A DNA stretch of 64,000 nt from Gammaproteobacteria bacterium (GTDB lineage Bacteria > Pseudomonadota > Gammaproteobacteria > Burkholderiales > Burkholderiaceae_B): NCBI GenBank assembly GCA_018815245.1, contig JAHIXK010000014.1:18508-82507 (forward strand), given 5' to 3'. The notes below the pieces were generated by a model, which ran no database searches, was not told where the DNA came from, and was given only the letters and a program-made list of their open reading frames with translations. Below, piece by piece: positions 17,326 through 26,242 of this stretch. The position numbers and the translations under genes were made by a program. Position 1 is the first letter of the stretch; each line of letters starts with the position of its first letter.

Positions 17326-18669
17326 ATGTCAGACCTGAATTTGATCGAATTTCACGCCAGCAGCACGCAAAACATGTCAGGTTCTGCGCGCGTGCCAGGT
17401 GATAAATCGATTTCCCACCGTTCCATCATGATGGGATCAATTGCCGAGGGCACCACCGAAGTGGACGGTTTTCTGGAGGGCGAAGATGCACTGGCCACCA
17501 TGAATGCATTTCGTGCCTTGGGTGTGAACATCGAGGGGCCAAACCATGGCAAGGTAAAAGTTCACGGCGTGGGCATGCATGGTCTGAAAGCACCCAGGCA
17601 GGTGCTGGATTGCGGCAATTCGGGTACATCCATGCGCCTGATGTCTGGCCTGCTGGCAGGACAGGATTTCGACTGCATGCTGACCGGCGATTCAAGCCTG
17701 GGCAAGCGCCCCATGAAGCGCGTAATCGATCCGCTGATGTTGATGGGGGCTCGAATTGAAGCGCAGGAAGGGGGGCGTCCCCCCCTGCACATTCATGGCC
17801 GTACCAACTTGAAGGCCATTGATTACGTGCTGCCCATGGCTTCTGCTCAGGTTAAATCGTGCGTGTTGCTGGCTGGTTTGTATGCCGAAGGCACCACCAC
17901 CGTGACCGAGCCCGCGGTAACCCGTGACCACACCGAACGCATGTTGCGCGGCTTTGGTGTTGACGTGCTTACCAATGGCCCCAAGGCCAGTGTGAGGGGA
18001 GGGCAAATCCTCAAGGCCACAAAAATTGATGTGCCATCCGATATTTCTTCGGCTGCTTTTTTCATGGTGGCTGCATCGATTGCACCGAATGCAGACATTA
18101 CCTTGAAGCATGTGGGTTTGAACCCGACCCGCACCGGAGTTATCGACATTCTGAGGTTGATGGGCGCCAACATTGAATTAAGCAACCACGCCGAGGTGGG
18201 TGGCGAACCTGTGGCTGATGTGCGCATTCGCAGCGCAGCCTTGACTGGAATTGATATTCCGGAACATCTCGTGCCCCTGGCCATTGATGAATTCCCGGTG
18301 CTGTTCGTTGCTGCTGCCAACGCCACCGGCCGCACGGTGTTGACTGGTGCCGAAGAACTGCGCGTGAAGGAATCAGACCGCATTGCCGTGATGGCCCATG
18401 GCCTGCAAAAGTGTGGTATCGATGCCGAACCCACCGAAGACGGCATGATTATTCAAGGCTTGGGCCACATTGACGGTTTGCGTTACAAGGCCACCAATAT
18501 TGAATCGCAGGGCGATCACCGCATTGCCATGTCCTTTAGCGTGGCGGCCATTCGTGCGCAGGGCAGCATGGTGATTCATGGCGCTCAAACAGTGGACACC
18601 TCGTTTCCGGGGTTTGTTGGCTTGGCCAATTCATTGGGCATGCAGCTTCAATCGGTTCGAAAGGGTTGA
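17326..18669 (+). CDS. aroA: 3-phosphoshikimate 1-carboxyvinyltransferase (EPSP synthase)
   Basis: Makes EPSP from shikimate-3-phosphate and PEP. The ATG at 17326 gives 447 residues and places the N-terminal loop VPGDKSISHRS correctly. Motifs are GDKSISHR, LEGEDALAT, CGNSGTSMRL, PMASAQVKSCVLLAGL, RDHTERML, NPTRTG, EELRVKESDR and GDHRIAMSF. These resemble the class II / Pseudomonas TyrA-AroA type, not the class I form (LPGSKSISNR, GNAGTAMRP) I recall from Burkholderia and E. coli. The active-site loop keeps Gly, not the Ala seen in glyphosate-tolerant CP4. It runs into cmk after 3 bases. Confidence 0.95.
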   Translation: MSDLNLIEFHASSTQNMSGSARVPGDKSISHRSIMMGSIAEGTTEVDGFLEGEDALATMNAFRALGVNIEGPNHGKVKVHGVGMHGLKAPRQVLDCGNSGTSMRLMSGLLAGQDFDCMLTGDSSLGKRPMKRVIDPLMLMGARIEAQEGGRPPLHIHGRTNLKAIDYVLPMASAQVKSCVLLAGLYAEGTTTVTEPAVTRDHTERMLRGFGVDVLTNGPKASVRGGQILKATKIDVPSDISSAAFFMVAASIAPNADITLKHVGLNPTRTGVIDILRLMGANIELSNHAEVGGEPVADVRIRSAALTGIDIPEHLVPLAIDEFPVLFVAAANATGRTVLTGAEELRVKESDRIAVMAHGLQKCGIDAEPTEDGMIIQGLGHIDGLRYKATNIESQGDHRIAMSFSVAAIRAQGSMVIHGAQTVDTSFPGFVGLANSLGMQLQSVRKG

Positions 18670-18672
18670 GTC

Positions 18673-19353
18673 ATGAATAAGCCTGCTTCGCATTGCCCCG
18701 TTGTTGCCATTGACGGCCCCACCGCCTCTGGCAAGGGCACGGTGGCTACACTGTTGGCGGCAAAGCTTGGCTTTCACTATCTCGACAGCGGCGCCATTTA
18801 CAGGGTGCTGGCGGTGGCAACGGCCCAAGCTGACCTGAATCCCGATTTGCCGGCCGACTTGCAGGAAATCATTCCCATGTCGGAAAATTTGCCAGTGCAG
18901 TTCCACGGCAACAAAGTGTTGCTCAAAGGCGTCGATGTGTCTGAAGTCATTCGCACTGAAGAAGCCGGCATTATGGCGTCGCGCCTGGCAGTGGTGCCTG
19001 AAGTGCGCGCAGGTTTGCTTCAGCGCCAGCGCGATTTTCGCCTGGCCCCCGGGTTGGTGGCCGATGGTCGGGACATGGGTTCGGTGGTGTTCCCCGATTC
19101 CATATTGAAAGTTTTCCTCACCGCCAGTGCCACGGTGCGCGCTGAACGCAGGGTTCGGCAAATTGAAGAGCGGGGTCAGCAAGCTGATTTTCAAGCCATT
19201 TACAACGACCTTGTGGCGCGCGACAAACGCGATACCGAACGTGCGGTGGCGCCATTGAAACCCTGTGAAGACGCCTTGGTGCTCGATTGTTCCAACATGC
19301 CGATCGATCAAGTGGTTGGCACCATCCACGGCTGGACGCAAGAACGCATTTAA
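18673..19353 (+). CDS. cmk: Cytidylate kinase
   Basis: Phosphorylates CMP and dCMP with ATP. The P-loop is GPTASGKGTVA near the N-terminus, the CMP-binding YLDSGAIYR follows, and VADGRDMGSVVFPDS is the conserved core motif. ARDKRDTERAVAPLKP is the C-terminal LID-side signature. At 226 residues the length is normal. It starts 3 bases after aroA, and the cmk-rpsA order is conserved in most Proteobacteria. Confidence 0.97.
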   Translation: MNKPASHCPVVAIDGPTASGKGTVATLLAAKLGFHYLDSGAIYRVLAVATAQADLNPDLPADLQEIIPMSENLPVQFHGNKVLLKGVDVSEVIRTEEAGIMASRLAVVPEVRAGLLQRQRDFRLAPGLVADGRDMGSVVFPDSILKVFLTASATVRAERRVRQIEERGQQADFQAIYNDLVARDKRDTERAVAPLKPCEDALVLDCSNMPIDQVVGTIHGWTQERI

Positions 19354-19357
19354 ACGC

Positions 19358-19386
19358 TTGATCAGCAAAGACTTTCTTGTTACAAT
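19358..19386 (+). promoter_or_regulatory. rpsA promoter with long leader
   Basis: TTGATC and TACAAT are separated by exactly 17 bases, starting just after the cmk stop. The predicted transcript has a leader of about 135 bases before the rpsA ATG. No Shine-Dalgarno site precedes that ATG (AAATCTCTAATTT), as known for autoregulated rpsA mRNAs. Confidence 0.7.
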
Positions 19387-19528
19387 CTTATCCCTTATCT
19401 GGTGACCTTTGCCTGTTTTTTGGGCAAGTGTCTTGAAGCCATTTAAGAAAGCCGTGTTCTTCAATCCCGAAGAGCGTGTTTTTGAACTCCGCCTTGCTTC
19501 CCGCAGTGGCGTGTTAAATCTCTAATTT

Positions 19529-21232
19529 ATGACCACAACTGAAATTACCCAAGCCCCAGATAGCTTCGCAGCTATGTTTGAAGAAAGCCTGAATCGCAAA
19601 GAAATGCGCGCAGGTGAAGTGATCACAGCCGAAGTTGTTCGTGTTGATTACAACTACGTTGTTGTGAATGCCGGGCTGAAATCCGAAAGTTACATCCCCC
19701 TCGAAGAATTCAAAGACGACCACGGCAACATTGAAGTCAACGATGGCGACTTCATTTCCGTGGCCATCGAAGCCCTGGAAAACGGCTACGGCGAAACGCT
19801 GCTGTCTCGTGACAAGGCCAAGCGCCTGTCCGCATGGCTGAGCCTGGAACAAGCCCTGGAATCAGGCGAACTCGTAACTGGTACCATCACCGGCAAGGTG
19901 AAGGGTGGCTTGACCGTGATGGTCAACAGCATCCGCGCTTTCCTGCCAGGTTCACTGGTCGATGTGCGCCCCGTAAAAGACACCACACCATTCGAAGGCA
20001 AAACCCTCGAATTCAAGGTGATCAAGCTCGATCGCAAGCGCAACAACGTTGTGTTGTCACGCCGTGCAGTGGTTGAAGCCACCATGGGTGAAGAGCGTGA
20101 AAAGCTTCTGTCCAACCTGCAGGAAGGTTCTGTGGTCAAGGGCATCGTCAAGAACATCACCGACTACGGCGCGTTCGTGGATCTGGGTGGTATCGACGGC
20201 CTGTTGCACATCACCGACCTGGCATGGCGTCGTGTACGTCACCCGTCAGAAGTGCTGACAGTTGGCGAAGAAATCGAAGCAAAAGTATTGAAGTTCGACC
20301 AGGAAAAGAATCGCGTGTCCTTGGGCGTGAAGCAGCTTGGCGAAGACCCATGGGTCGGTTTGTCACGTCGCTACCCAGCCGACACACGTTTGTTCGGAAA
20401 AGTAACCAACATCACTGACTACGGCGCATTTGTTGAAGTTGAGCAAGGCATCGAAGGTTTGGTGCACGTGTCAGAAATGGACTGGACCAACAAGAACGTA
20501 GACCCCAAGAAAGTTGTTACTTTGGGCGACGAAGTTGAAGTCATGGTTCTGGAAATCGACGAAGAACGCCGTCGTATCAGCCTGGGCATGAAGCAATGTG
20601 CAGCCAATCCTTGGGAAGAGTTCTCTACCAGCTTCAAGAAAGGCGACAAAGTGTCTGGCGCGATCAAGTCAATTACTGACTTCGGCGTGTTCATCGGTTT
20701 GCCCGGTGGAATTGATGGCTTGGTACACCTGTCCGACCTGTCATGGAACGAAACCGGCGAAGAGGCCGTGCGTCGTTTCAAGAAAGGTGACGAAGTTGAG
20801 GCCTTGGTATTGGCCATCGACACAGAGCGCGAGCGCATCAGCTTGGGTATCAAGCAGTTGTCTGGCGACCCCTTCACCGTATTCGCGTCGTCTAACGACC
20901 GTGGCAGCATGGTGACTGGCACTGCAAAGTCTGTTGACGCCAAAGGTGTTGTTGTTGATTTGGGCGACGACATTGAAGGTTACCTGCGTGCTTCCGAGAT
21001 CTCCAACGACCGTGTTGAAGACGCTCGCAATGCATACAAGGAAGGCGACGTTGTAACAGCCATGGTGATCAACGTGGACCGCAAGGCCCGTTCAATCGCT
21101 TTGTCCATCAAGGCCAAAGACCAGGTTGACACCGATGAAGCCATGAAGAAAATTGCCGAAGAAAGCGCGGGTTCTGCTGGTACCACCAGCTTGGGCGCGC
21201 TGTTGAAGGCAAAACTGGGTAACAACCAGTAA
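19529..21232 (+). CDS. rpsA: 30S ribosomal protein S1
   Basis: A 567-residue S1 with six S1 RNA-binding repeats. Repeats 3-6 are easily seen through [41 protein letters not shown] and related lines, each ending in RISLGMKQ or similar. The first two repeats bind the ribosome (with S2) and the rest bind mRNA. The start ATG lacks a Shine-Dalgarno site and has a long leader, consistent with S1 repressing its own translation. A strong terminator follows, then ihfB. Confidence 0.98.
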   Translation: MTTTEITQAPDSFAAMFEESLNRKEMRAGEVITAEVVRVDYNYVVVNAGLKSESYIPLEEFKDDHGNIEVNDGDFISVAIEALENGYGETLLSRDKAKRLSAWLSLEQALESGELVTGTITGKVKGGLTVMVNSIRAFLPGSLVDVRPVKDTTPFEGKTLEFKVIKLDRKRNNVVLSRRAVVEATMGEEREKLLSNLQEGSVVKGIVKNITDYGAFVDLGGIDGLLHITDLAWRRVRHPSEVLTVGEEIEAKVLKFDQEKNRVSLGVKQLGEDPWVGLSRRYPADTRLFGKVTNITDYGAFVEVEQGIEGLVHVSEMDWTNKNVDPKKVVTLGDEVEVMVLEIDEERRRISLGMKQCAANPWEEFSTSFKKGDKVSGAIKSITDFGVFIGLPGGIDGLVHLSDLSWNETGEEAVRRFKKGDEVEALVLAIDTERERISLGIKQLSGDPFTVFASSNDRGSMVTGTAKSVDAKGVVVDLGDDIEGYLRASEISNDRVEDARNAYKEGDVVTAMVINVDRKARSIALSIKAKDQVDTDEAMKKIAEESAGSAGTTSLGALLKAKLGNNQ

Positions 21233-21247
21233 TCTGTCTGTAGAAGT

Positions 21248-21279
21248 GGCGCTTCCCATTCGGGAAGCGCCTTTTTATT
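21248..21279 (+). terminator. rpsA terminator
   Basis: A ten-base perfect stem GGCGCTTCCC / GGGAAGCGCC with an ATTC loop is followed by CTTTTTATTTT-type T-rich sequence. It lies 15 bases after the rpsA stop and only 18 bases before ihfB, so some read-through must feed ihfB or ihfB has its own promoter inside rpsA. Confidence 0.85.
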
Positions 21280-21288
21280 TTAAGAACA

Positions 21289-21585
21289 ATGACAAAATCA
21301 GAACTCATCAATCAGCTGGTCAAGCGTTTCCCCAAGTTGCCCGTGCGTGACACGGATTTCGCTGTCAAAAGCATTCTCGATTCCATGACTCAAGCCTTGG
21401 CCGAAGGTCAGCGCATTGAGATTCGTGGGTTCGGCAGTTTCTCATTGACCCGTCGCCCTCAGCGCGTGGGTCGCAATCCAAAATCTGGCGAACAAGTGGT
21501 TGTGCCTGAAAAGCGCGTGCCACACTTTAAGCCCGGCAAAGAGCTACGCGAGCGAGTTGATTTATACTCCAAGAAAGAGAGTTAA
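21289..21585 (+). CDS. ihfB: Integration host factor subunit beta
   Basis: A 98-residue HU/IHF fold DNA-bending protein, partner of Ihf[30 protein letters not shown] and the beta-arm [36 protein letters not shown] are diagnostic of the beta subunit, including the intercalating proline region (GRNPKSGE). The position directly after rpsA is the standard one in Proteobacteria. Confidence 0.97.
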   Translation: MTKSELINQLVKRFPKLPVRDTDFAVKSILDSMTQALAEGQRIEIRGFGSFSLTRRPQRVGRNPKSGEQVVVPEKRVPHFKPGKELRERVDLYSKKES

Positions 21586-21666
21586 ATCGATTGTTCTTCG
21601 GTGAAGCCTGAGTTATCACGCCGATGAATGAGTCGGTGTTGATCCAACTAAACACAGGGGACCACC

Positions 21667-22008
21667 TTGAAAATACTTGCCTGGGTAGTGCGTCTTGCAC
21701 TTTTCCTTGTTGTTCTTACGTTTTCAATCCGCAATACCGATTTGGTCACAGTGAAGTGGCTCCCAGGCCTTGAGGTGCAGGTACAGCTGGTCGTTGCCCT
21801 TTTGACAGCCTTGTTGCTTGGTGCTGTTTTTGCGTGGGTGTCGCTGCTGCCTTCTTGGTTAAAAGCCAAGCGTAGCGCATCGGTGGCCACGAAAAATGCA
21901 GAGCGACTTGAACGAGAATTGACCCAGTTCAAAGCCCAGGGCAATTTGCCTGTTCCCGTGGAAGAGCCCACGTCCGTATTGCCCATAGGTCCAAGCCATG
22001 GAATTTGA
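21667..22008 (+). CDS. lapA: LapA family membrane protein (DUF1049)
   Basis: A 113-residue inner membrane protein with two transmembrane helices (about residues 4-22 and 37-62) and a cytoplasmic coiled tail. LFLVVLTFSIRNTDLVTVKWLPG is the LapA signature. It begins with TTG and has AGGGGA upstream. LapA works with LapB to tune LpxC and therefore LPS amount. The lapB start lies inside its last codons (11-base overlap). Confidence 0.88.
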   Translation: MKILAWVVRLALFLVVLTFSIRNTDLVTVKWLPGLEVQVQLVVALLTALLLGAVFAWVSLLPSWLKAKRSASVATKNAERLERELTQFKAQGNLPVPVEEPTSVLPIGPSHGI

Positions 22009-23206
22009 AACGTGGTGGCTTGTTCTGGTCCCCGTGGTGTTCAGTCTGGGCTGGGTGGCAGCGCGTCTTGAAAAACGTTCTGATGCCTCCATGCGTGGTC
22101 AACTTCCAGCATCTTATTTCAAGGGTGTTAATTTCCTTCTAAGCGAACAGCCCGACAAAGCGATCGATGCTTTTTTGGAAGTTGCATCCATCGACACGCA
22201 CACTGTCGAGCTGCATTTTGCGCTGGCCAATCTGTTTCGCAAAAAAGGCGAAATTGACCGGGCTATTCGAGTGCACCAGTTTCTAACCACGCGAGAACAA
22301 ATCACACCCGCCGATCGTGAAAAGGCCACCTATGAATTGGGTGTTGATTTCTTGCGCGCAGGCATTCTCGATCGCGCGGAGCAGGCTTTTCACAGCCTTT
22401 CAGGTTCTGACATGAAGGCAGAAGCTTCTCGCCAGTTGCTGGAATTGTATGAACTGGAAAAAGCCTGGGACAAGGCCATTGCCCAGGCCCACAAGCTTCG
22501 TGAATATGGCGCCGATGTACCCGCTGGAGATATTGCGCATTTCTATTGTGAACTGGCTGCCCAGTTTATCGATGCGAGTCATTTGGACAAAGCCAAAAGC
22601 GAGTTGCAAAACGCCTTGCTGACCGATCCGCAGAACGTGCGAGCCTCCTTGTTGCTGGGCGAGATTTATTTCACCCAAAGCCAGTTTGAAGAAGCGATTG
22701 GCCAGTGGCGCGCAGCCGAGCGACAAAACCCGTGGTACTTGCCGCTGGTGGGCCCCAATATGTGGGCTGCCTTCAAAAAGCTGAAGCGCGAAGAAGAGGG
22801 CATTGAAGCGCTGCGAGAATACTGCACCATGTACCCATCGATTGATTTGCTGCTGGTGTTGGCGCAAGCTGTCGAGGAAACCAAGGGGCCTTTGGCGGCC
22901 TTTGAATTGTTGCGTGAACAGGTTCGCGCACGCCCAAGCCTGCTGGGTTTGGACAAGCTGCTTGAGCACCAGCTGCGCGGCAAAATGGAAGACGAGCGTG
23001 TGCAAGACCTTCGCTTGACCCGTGAATTAATTTCAAAGCATACACAACGGCTGGAACGCTACCGTTGCCAGTCCTGCGGTTTTCAGGCAAAAAAGTTTTA
23101 CTGGCAGTGCCCCGGTTGTGCCAATTGGGATTCAATTGTGCCGCGCCGTGCCGAGGAACTTGATTTTTATCCAGTGTCTGCCAAAAAGGCAGCGCATACC
23201 CATTAA
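21998..23206 (+). CDS. lapB: LPS assembly protein LapB (YciM), TPR plus rubredoxin-like domain
   Basis: A 402-residue membrane-anchored heptad of TPR repeats. The N-terminal helix (WWLVLVPVVFSLGWVAARLEKR) anchors it, and YFKGVNFLLSEQPDKAIDAFLEV starts the TPRs. The C-terminus has a rubredoxin-like metal site, CQSCGF and CPGCANW. LapB recruits FtsH to degrade LpxC and couples LPS synthesis to export. It overlaps lapA and is followed by heptose genes, so this segment is an LPS module. Confidence 0.93.
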   Translation: MEFETWWLVLVPVVFSLGWVAARLEKRSDASMRGQLPASYFKGVNFLLSEQPDKAIDAFLEVASIDTHTVELHFALANLFRKKGEIDRAIRVHQFLTTREQITPADREKATYELGVDFLRAGILDRAEQAFHSLSGSDMKAEASRQLLELYELEKAWDKAIAQAHKLREYGADVPAGDIAHFYCELAAQFIDASHLDKAKSELQNALLTDPQNVRASLLLGEIYFTQSQFEEAIGQWRAAERQNPWYLPLVGPNMWAAFKKLKREEEGIEALREYCTMYPSIDLLLVLAQAVEETKGPLAAFELLREQVRARPSLLGLDKLLEHQLRGKMEDERVQDLRLTRELISKHTQRLERYRCQSCGFQAKKFYWQCPGCANWDSIVPRRAEELDFYPVSAKKAAHTH

Positions 23207-23219
23207 TTCAGGCTGAGCA

Positions 23220-24143
23220 ATGGTCGACAGGTCTCAATTCAAAACAGCAAAAATTCTGGTGGTCGGCGATGTCATGCTGGACCGCTACTGGTTCGGCGAC
23301 GTCGAGCGTATTTCTCCCGAGGCACCCGTGCCAGTGGTGTTGGTGGGCACAAAAGACGAGCGCTTGGGTGGTGCGGCCAACGTGGCCATTAATGCAAGTT
23401 CGCTGGGCGCGCAGCTTTGCTTGATGGGCGTGGTTGGCAATGACGAACCGGGACACTCTGTGGAGGCCATGCTTGCGAAAAGTGGTGTGCGTTCGCGACT
23501 GTTGAAAGACCCGAATTTCCCAACCACGGTGAAGCTTCGCGTGATTGCTCGTCAGCAGCAGTTGGTGCGAATTGATTTTGAAGAGCGCCCCTCGCCTGAG
23601 CAGTTGACCACGAAAATGGAATTGTTCGAGCAGGAATACACCAACCACGATGTGGTGCTGTTTTCCGATTACGGCAAGGGCAGCCTGGAGCATGTTGCTG
23701 AAATGATCGCTTTGTGCAAAAAAGCGGCCATAACCACCTTGGTGGATCCCAAGGGTGATGATTATGCCAAGTACGCAGGTGTCTCGGTTCTTACGCCCAA
23801 CCGGTCTGAGTTCAAGCAGGTCATGGGCGGCTGGAAAACGGAAGCAGAGCTGGCTGAGAAGGCGCAAACCTTGCGCGAACGGCTGAATGTGGGGGCGCTG
23901 TTACTGACCCGCTCTGAGGAGGGGATGACCCTGTTTACAGCCGATGGCAGTTTTCATGTGCCTGCGCAGGCGCGCGAGGTATTTGATGTGTCCGGCGCTG
24001 GCGACACGGTGATTGCCACTTTGGCGTGTGCCGTTGGTGCCGGCATGAGCCTGCCCGACAGCGTAACCCTGGCCAACAAGGCTGGCGGCGTGGTGGTGGG
24101 CAAGTTGGGTACAGCGGTGATATTGCCAGAAGAGCTAAATTAA
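23220..24143 (+). CDS. rfaE1: D-glycero-beta-D-manno-heptose-7-phosphate kinase (HldE kinase domain)
   Basis: A 307-residue PfkB/ribokinase-fold kinase that makes heptose 1,7-bisphosphate for ADP-heptose synthesis. [26 protein letters not shown] is the HldE kinase signature, GGAANVA is the sugar site, and [14 protein letters not shown] contains the catalytic Asp. It lacks the C-terminal nucleotidyltransferase present in E. coli HldE, so a separate RfaE2 must be encoded elsewhere, as in other Burkholderiales. It precedes rfaD by 10 bases. Confidence 0.94.
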   Translation: MVDRSQFKTAKILVVGDVMLDRYWFGDVERISPEAPVPVVLVGTKDERLGGAANVAINASSLGAQLCLMGVVGNDEPGHSVEAMLAKSGVRSRLLKDPNFPTTVKLRVIARQQQLVRIDFEERPSPEQLTTKMELFEQEYTNHDVVLFSDYGKGSLEHVAEMIALCKKAAITTLVDPKGDDYAKYAGVSVLTPNRSEFKQVMGGWKTEAELAEKAQTLRERLNVGALLLTRSEEGMTLFTADGSFHVPAQAREVFDVSGAGDTVIATLACAVGAGMSLPDSVTLANKAGGVVVGKLGTAVILPEELN

Positions 24144-24153
24144 AGGATTGGAC

Positions 24154-25161
24154 ATGAAAGTGATTGTGACTGGCGCAGCCGGTTTGATTGGCAGCAACTT
24201 GGTCAAGGCCCTGAACCAGCGCGGCATTGCCGATGTGCTGGCCGTGGACAACCTGACCAAAGGCGACAAGTTTTTGAACCTGGTGGATTGCGAAATTTCC
24301 GACTATCTGGACAAAACTGATTTTCTGGCCCGCATTGAGCGCGGCGAGTTTGGCAGGTTTGATGCGATTTTTCATGAAGGTGCCTGTTCCGACACCATGG
24401 AGCACAACGGCAACTACATGATGGCCAACAACTTCCGCTACACCCAAACCCTGTTCGAGTGGGCGCAGCGCACGGGCACGCCCTTTCTGTATGCGTCGTC
24501 TGCCGCCGTGTATGGCGGTAGCACGGAATTTATTGAAAGCCGCGACGTTGAAAAGCCGCTGAATGTGTATGGCTACTCCAAGTTTTTGTTTGACCAAGTG
24601 TTGCGTCGTCAAATGAAGGCTGGTTTGAAAGCGCCAGTGTTCGGGTTTCGTTATTTCAACGTGTATGGCGATCGTGAGCAGCACAAGGGGCGCATGGCTT
24701 CGGTGGCGTTTCACAACTTCAATCAGTTTCGCGACGGTGGTTCGGTAAAGCTTTTTGGCCCCTATGGCGGTTACGAAGCGGGTTGCCAGCAGCGCGATTT
24801 CGTGTCCATCGAAGACGTGGTCAAGGTGAACATGTACTTTTTCGAACAGGCGGCCAAAGCTCCCTCCGGCGTGTACAACCTGGGCACGGGGCGCGCCCAA
24901 ACGTTCAATGATGTGGCCTTGACCACGCTGAACACCTTGCGCGAAAGCCAGGGCGATGCGGCTTTAAGCCTTCAGGATGCAGTGAAGGGGGGCTTCATTG
25001 AGTACATTGAATTTCCCGATGCACTAAAGGGCAAGTACCAAAGTTACACCCAAGCCGACTTAAGCAACTTGCGGGCTGCGGGTTATGCAGGCAGCTTCTA
25101 CAGCGTGGAAGAAGGGGTGGCGCGGTATGTGGGTCGTTTGATCAAAAAATATCAGAAATAA
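24154..25161 (+). CDS. rfaD: ADP-L-glycero-D-manno-heptose 6-epimerase
   Basis: An extended SDR that epimerises ADP-heptose, the last step before core LPS heptose transfer. The ATG at 24154 has AAGGA upstream and gives 335 residues; the TTG two codons earlier is rejected. The Rossmann motif is GAAGLIGSN, the active-site tyrosine is in [10 protein letters not shown], and [30 protein letters not shown] and [15 protein letters not shown] are HldD hallmarks. It ends the lapA-lapB-rfaE1-rfaD run, and a structured RNA follows. Confidence 0.96.
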   Translation: MKVIVTGAAGLIGSNLVKALNQRGIADVLAVDNLTKGDKFLNLVDCEISDYLDKTDFLARIERGEFGRFDAIFHEGACSDTMEHNGNYMMANNFRYTQTLFEWAQRTGTPFLYASSAAVYGGSTEFIESRDVEKPLNVYGYSKFLFDQVLRRQMKAGLKAPVFGFRYFNVYGDREQHKGRMASVAFHNFNQFRDGGSVKLFGPYGGYEAGCQQRDFVSIEDVVKVNMYFFEQAAKAPSGVYNLGTGRAQTFNDVALTTLNTLRESQGDAALSLQDAVKGGFIEYIEFPDALKGKYQSYTQADLSNLRAAGYAGSFYSVEEGVARYVGRLIKKYQK

Positions 25162-25172
25162 TGAAACTAACC

Positions 25173-25340
25173 TGGAGGGGGAGACACTCAGTATTGTTGG
25201 TTGATTCGGCCTCTTGAACCGAGTCGCCTGTAAATCGCGGGGTTCCCCCACGTTTTAAGGGTAGGCCAACTGCTTGTGGAATCGCATACTCATCCTTAGG
25301 GGCGAGCCTTGCGACCAAGCAAGTGTCTCTGTCTCCTCAA
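25173..25340 (+). ncRNA. ssrS: Structured RNA, probable 6S RNA
   Basis: The gap after rfaD folds into one long interrupted hairpin. GAGACACT (25181-25188) pairs with AGTGTCTC (25322-25329), extended by GGAG/CTCC. TGTTGGTT (25195-25202) pairs with GACCAAGCA with one bulge, and GGCCTC pairs with GAGCC (25304-25308). An open central region and an apical part rich in G and C follow. A long rod with a central bubble, about 165 bases, next to its own terminator and without an ORF, fits 6S RNA, which mimics an open promoter and traps sigma-70 polymerase. The ends are approximate and the family call is from structure, not a database match. Confidence 0.55.
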
Positions 25341-25350
25341 GCCCTGTTTA

Positions 25351-25377
25351 AGCCCGCTCTATAGCGGGCTTTTTTTT
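25351..25377 (+). terminator. Terminator of the structured RNA
   Basis: AGCCCGCT-CTAT-AGCGGGCT is a perfect eight-base stem followed by seven further T residues on the plus strand. The minus strand lacks a T-run after the stem, so it serves the plus-strand transcript only. Its T-run contains the stop codon of the opposing gene. Confidence 0.9.
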
Positions 25378-25729
25378 AGCTTATGACACCTGAGAAATAC
25401 CATTGAAAGACCATGGCCAGTGTGGCCATGAGGGCCGTCATGCCCAGCGCCAGCGCCAAAGCCACTGAAACTACCACGGCGCCTGTGGTTTGGCGGGTGT
25501 CAGCTGGGTATTCCGGGTTCAGCAAGGCATTAAACTGTTCGTCTTTCATCAGACCGTAGCGCATGGTGTCTATCCAGCCAGCAAATGCCGAGAGAGGAAA
25601 GGCCAGCATGTAGATCCAAAATTTTTTTTTGCCTGCATAGATCCAGTGGCCGCCGACGGCTCCGGTCAGCAGGGCGAGCCAACAGAAAAACAGCTTGGAT
25701 TTAAAGGGCTCTTGAGTAGATGTATTCAT
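25376..25729 (-). CDS. TM2-domain-like membrane protein
   Basis: A 117-residue inner membrane protein from the ATG at 25729 (a GTG four codons upstream is the alternative; neither has a strong ribosome site). KLFFCWLALLTGAVGGHWIYAGKKKFWIYML resembles the TM2 domain (two helices with a Gly-x-His-x-x-Y-x-G turn). A third hydrophobic helix lies near the C-terminus. Function of this group is unknown. It converges on the 6S-like RNA. Confidence 0.7.
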   Translation of the reverse strand: MNTSTQEPFKSKLFFCWLALLTGAVGGHWIYAGKKKFWIYMLAFPLSAFAGWIDTMRYGLMKDEQFNALLNPEYPADTRQTTGAVVVSVALALALGMTALMATLAMVFQWYFSGVIS

Positions 25730-25744
25730 TTTTAAAAACACTGC

Positions 25745-25773
25745 TTGTTAGATTGGATTACGCTGGCTATAAT
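25745..25773 (+). promoter_or_regulatory. Promoter of the rpsP-rimM-trmD-rplS operon
   Basis: TTGTTA and TATAAT are exactly 17 bases apart, about 100 bases before rpsP. This is one of the best sigma-70 matches in the window, as expected for a ribosomal protein operon. It overlaps the start of the divergent TM2-like gene. Confidence 0.8.
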
Positions 25774-25871
25774 AGCGGGTTATCGGATTTCGTGTGTTGA
25801 AATCCCAATGATTCATTCGTTTGCAGTGGCAAAGTATGTGCGCTGTGGGCACTAATTTGATAGAGGAAATT

Positions 25872-26126
25872 ATGGTCGTCATTCGACTCGCACGTGGTGG
25901 TTCTAAAAAGCGCCCATTTTATAGCCTGGTGGCTGCTGATTCACGCAACCGCCGCGATGGTCGTTTCATCGAGCGCATCGGTTTTTACAATCCTGTAGCA
26001 CCTCAAGGTTCCGAAGGCCTGCGCATTGCCATGGACCGCCTGACCTACTGGAAAAGCGTTGGTGCACAGTGCTCTTCAACAGTAGAGCGTCTGGTTGGTG
26101 AATACAACGCCAAGCAAGCTGCCTGA
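25872..26126 (+). CDS. rpsP: 30S ribosomal protein S16
   Basis: An 84-residue S16. The ATG at 25872 with GAGGAA upstream starts [20 protein letters not shown], the standard N-terminus, so the longer ORF start is rejected. [14 protein letters not shown] and the late [13 protein letters not shown] are conserved. First gene of the rpsP-rimM-trmD-rplS operon. Confidence 0.97.
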   Translation: MVVIRLARGGSKKRPFYSLVAADSRNRRDGRFIERIGFYNPVAPQGSEGLRIAMDRLTYWKSVGAQCSSTVERLVGEYNAKQAA

Positions 26127-26186
26127 TAGCTGCTGTTCAAGGTTTTGCGCACTGCAAAATTTTGATTCAAAGCAGGTTTTAAACAC

Positions 26187-26224
26187 AAAGTCCGTGGATG
26201 TTTACGTTCGCGGACTTTTGTTTT
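26187..26224 (+). terminator. Attenuator-like hairpin between rpsP and rimM
   Basis: AAAGTCCG and CGGACTTT form an eight-base stem with a 16-base loop, followed by TGTTTTTG. It lies inside the operon between rpsP and rimM, so it may act as a partial terminator that lowers RimM and TrmD relative to S16. Confidence 0.55.
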
Positions 26225-26242
26225 TGATTGTGAGCAACAAAC

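Noticed and set aside
18631-19464. 277-residue minus-strand ORF opposite cmk
   Set aside because: Shadow of a well-conserved kinase; no domain visible.
23935-24900. 321-residue minus-strand ORF opposite rfaE1 and rfaD
   Set aside because: Antisense to two clear enzymes, with low-complexity basic translation and no ribosome site or motif.
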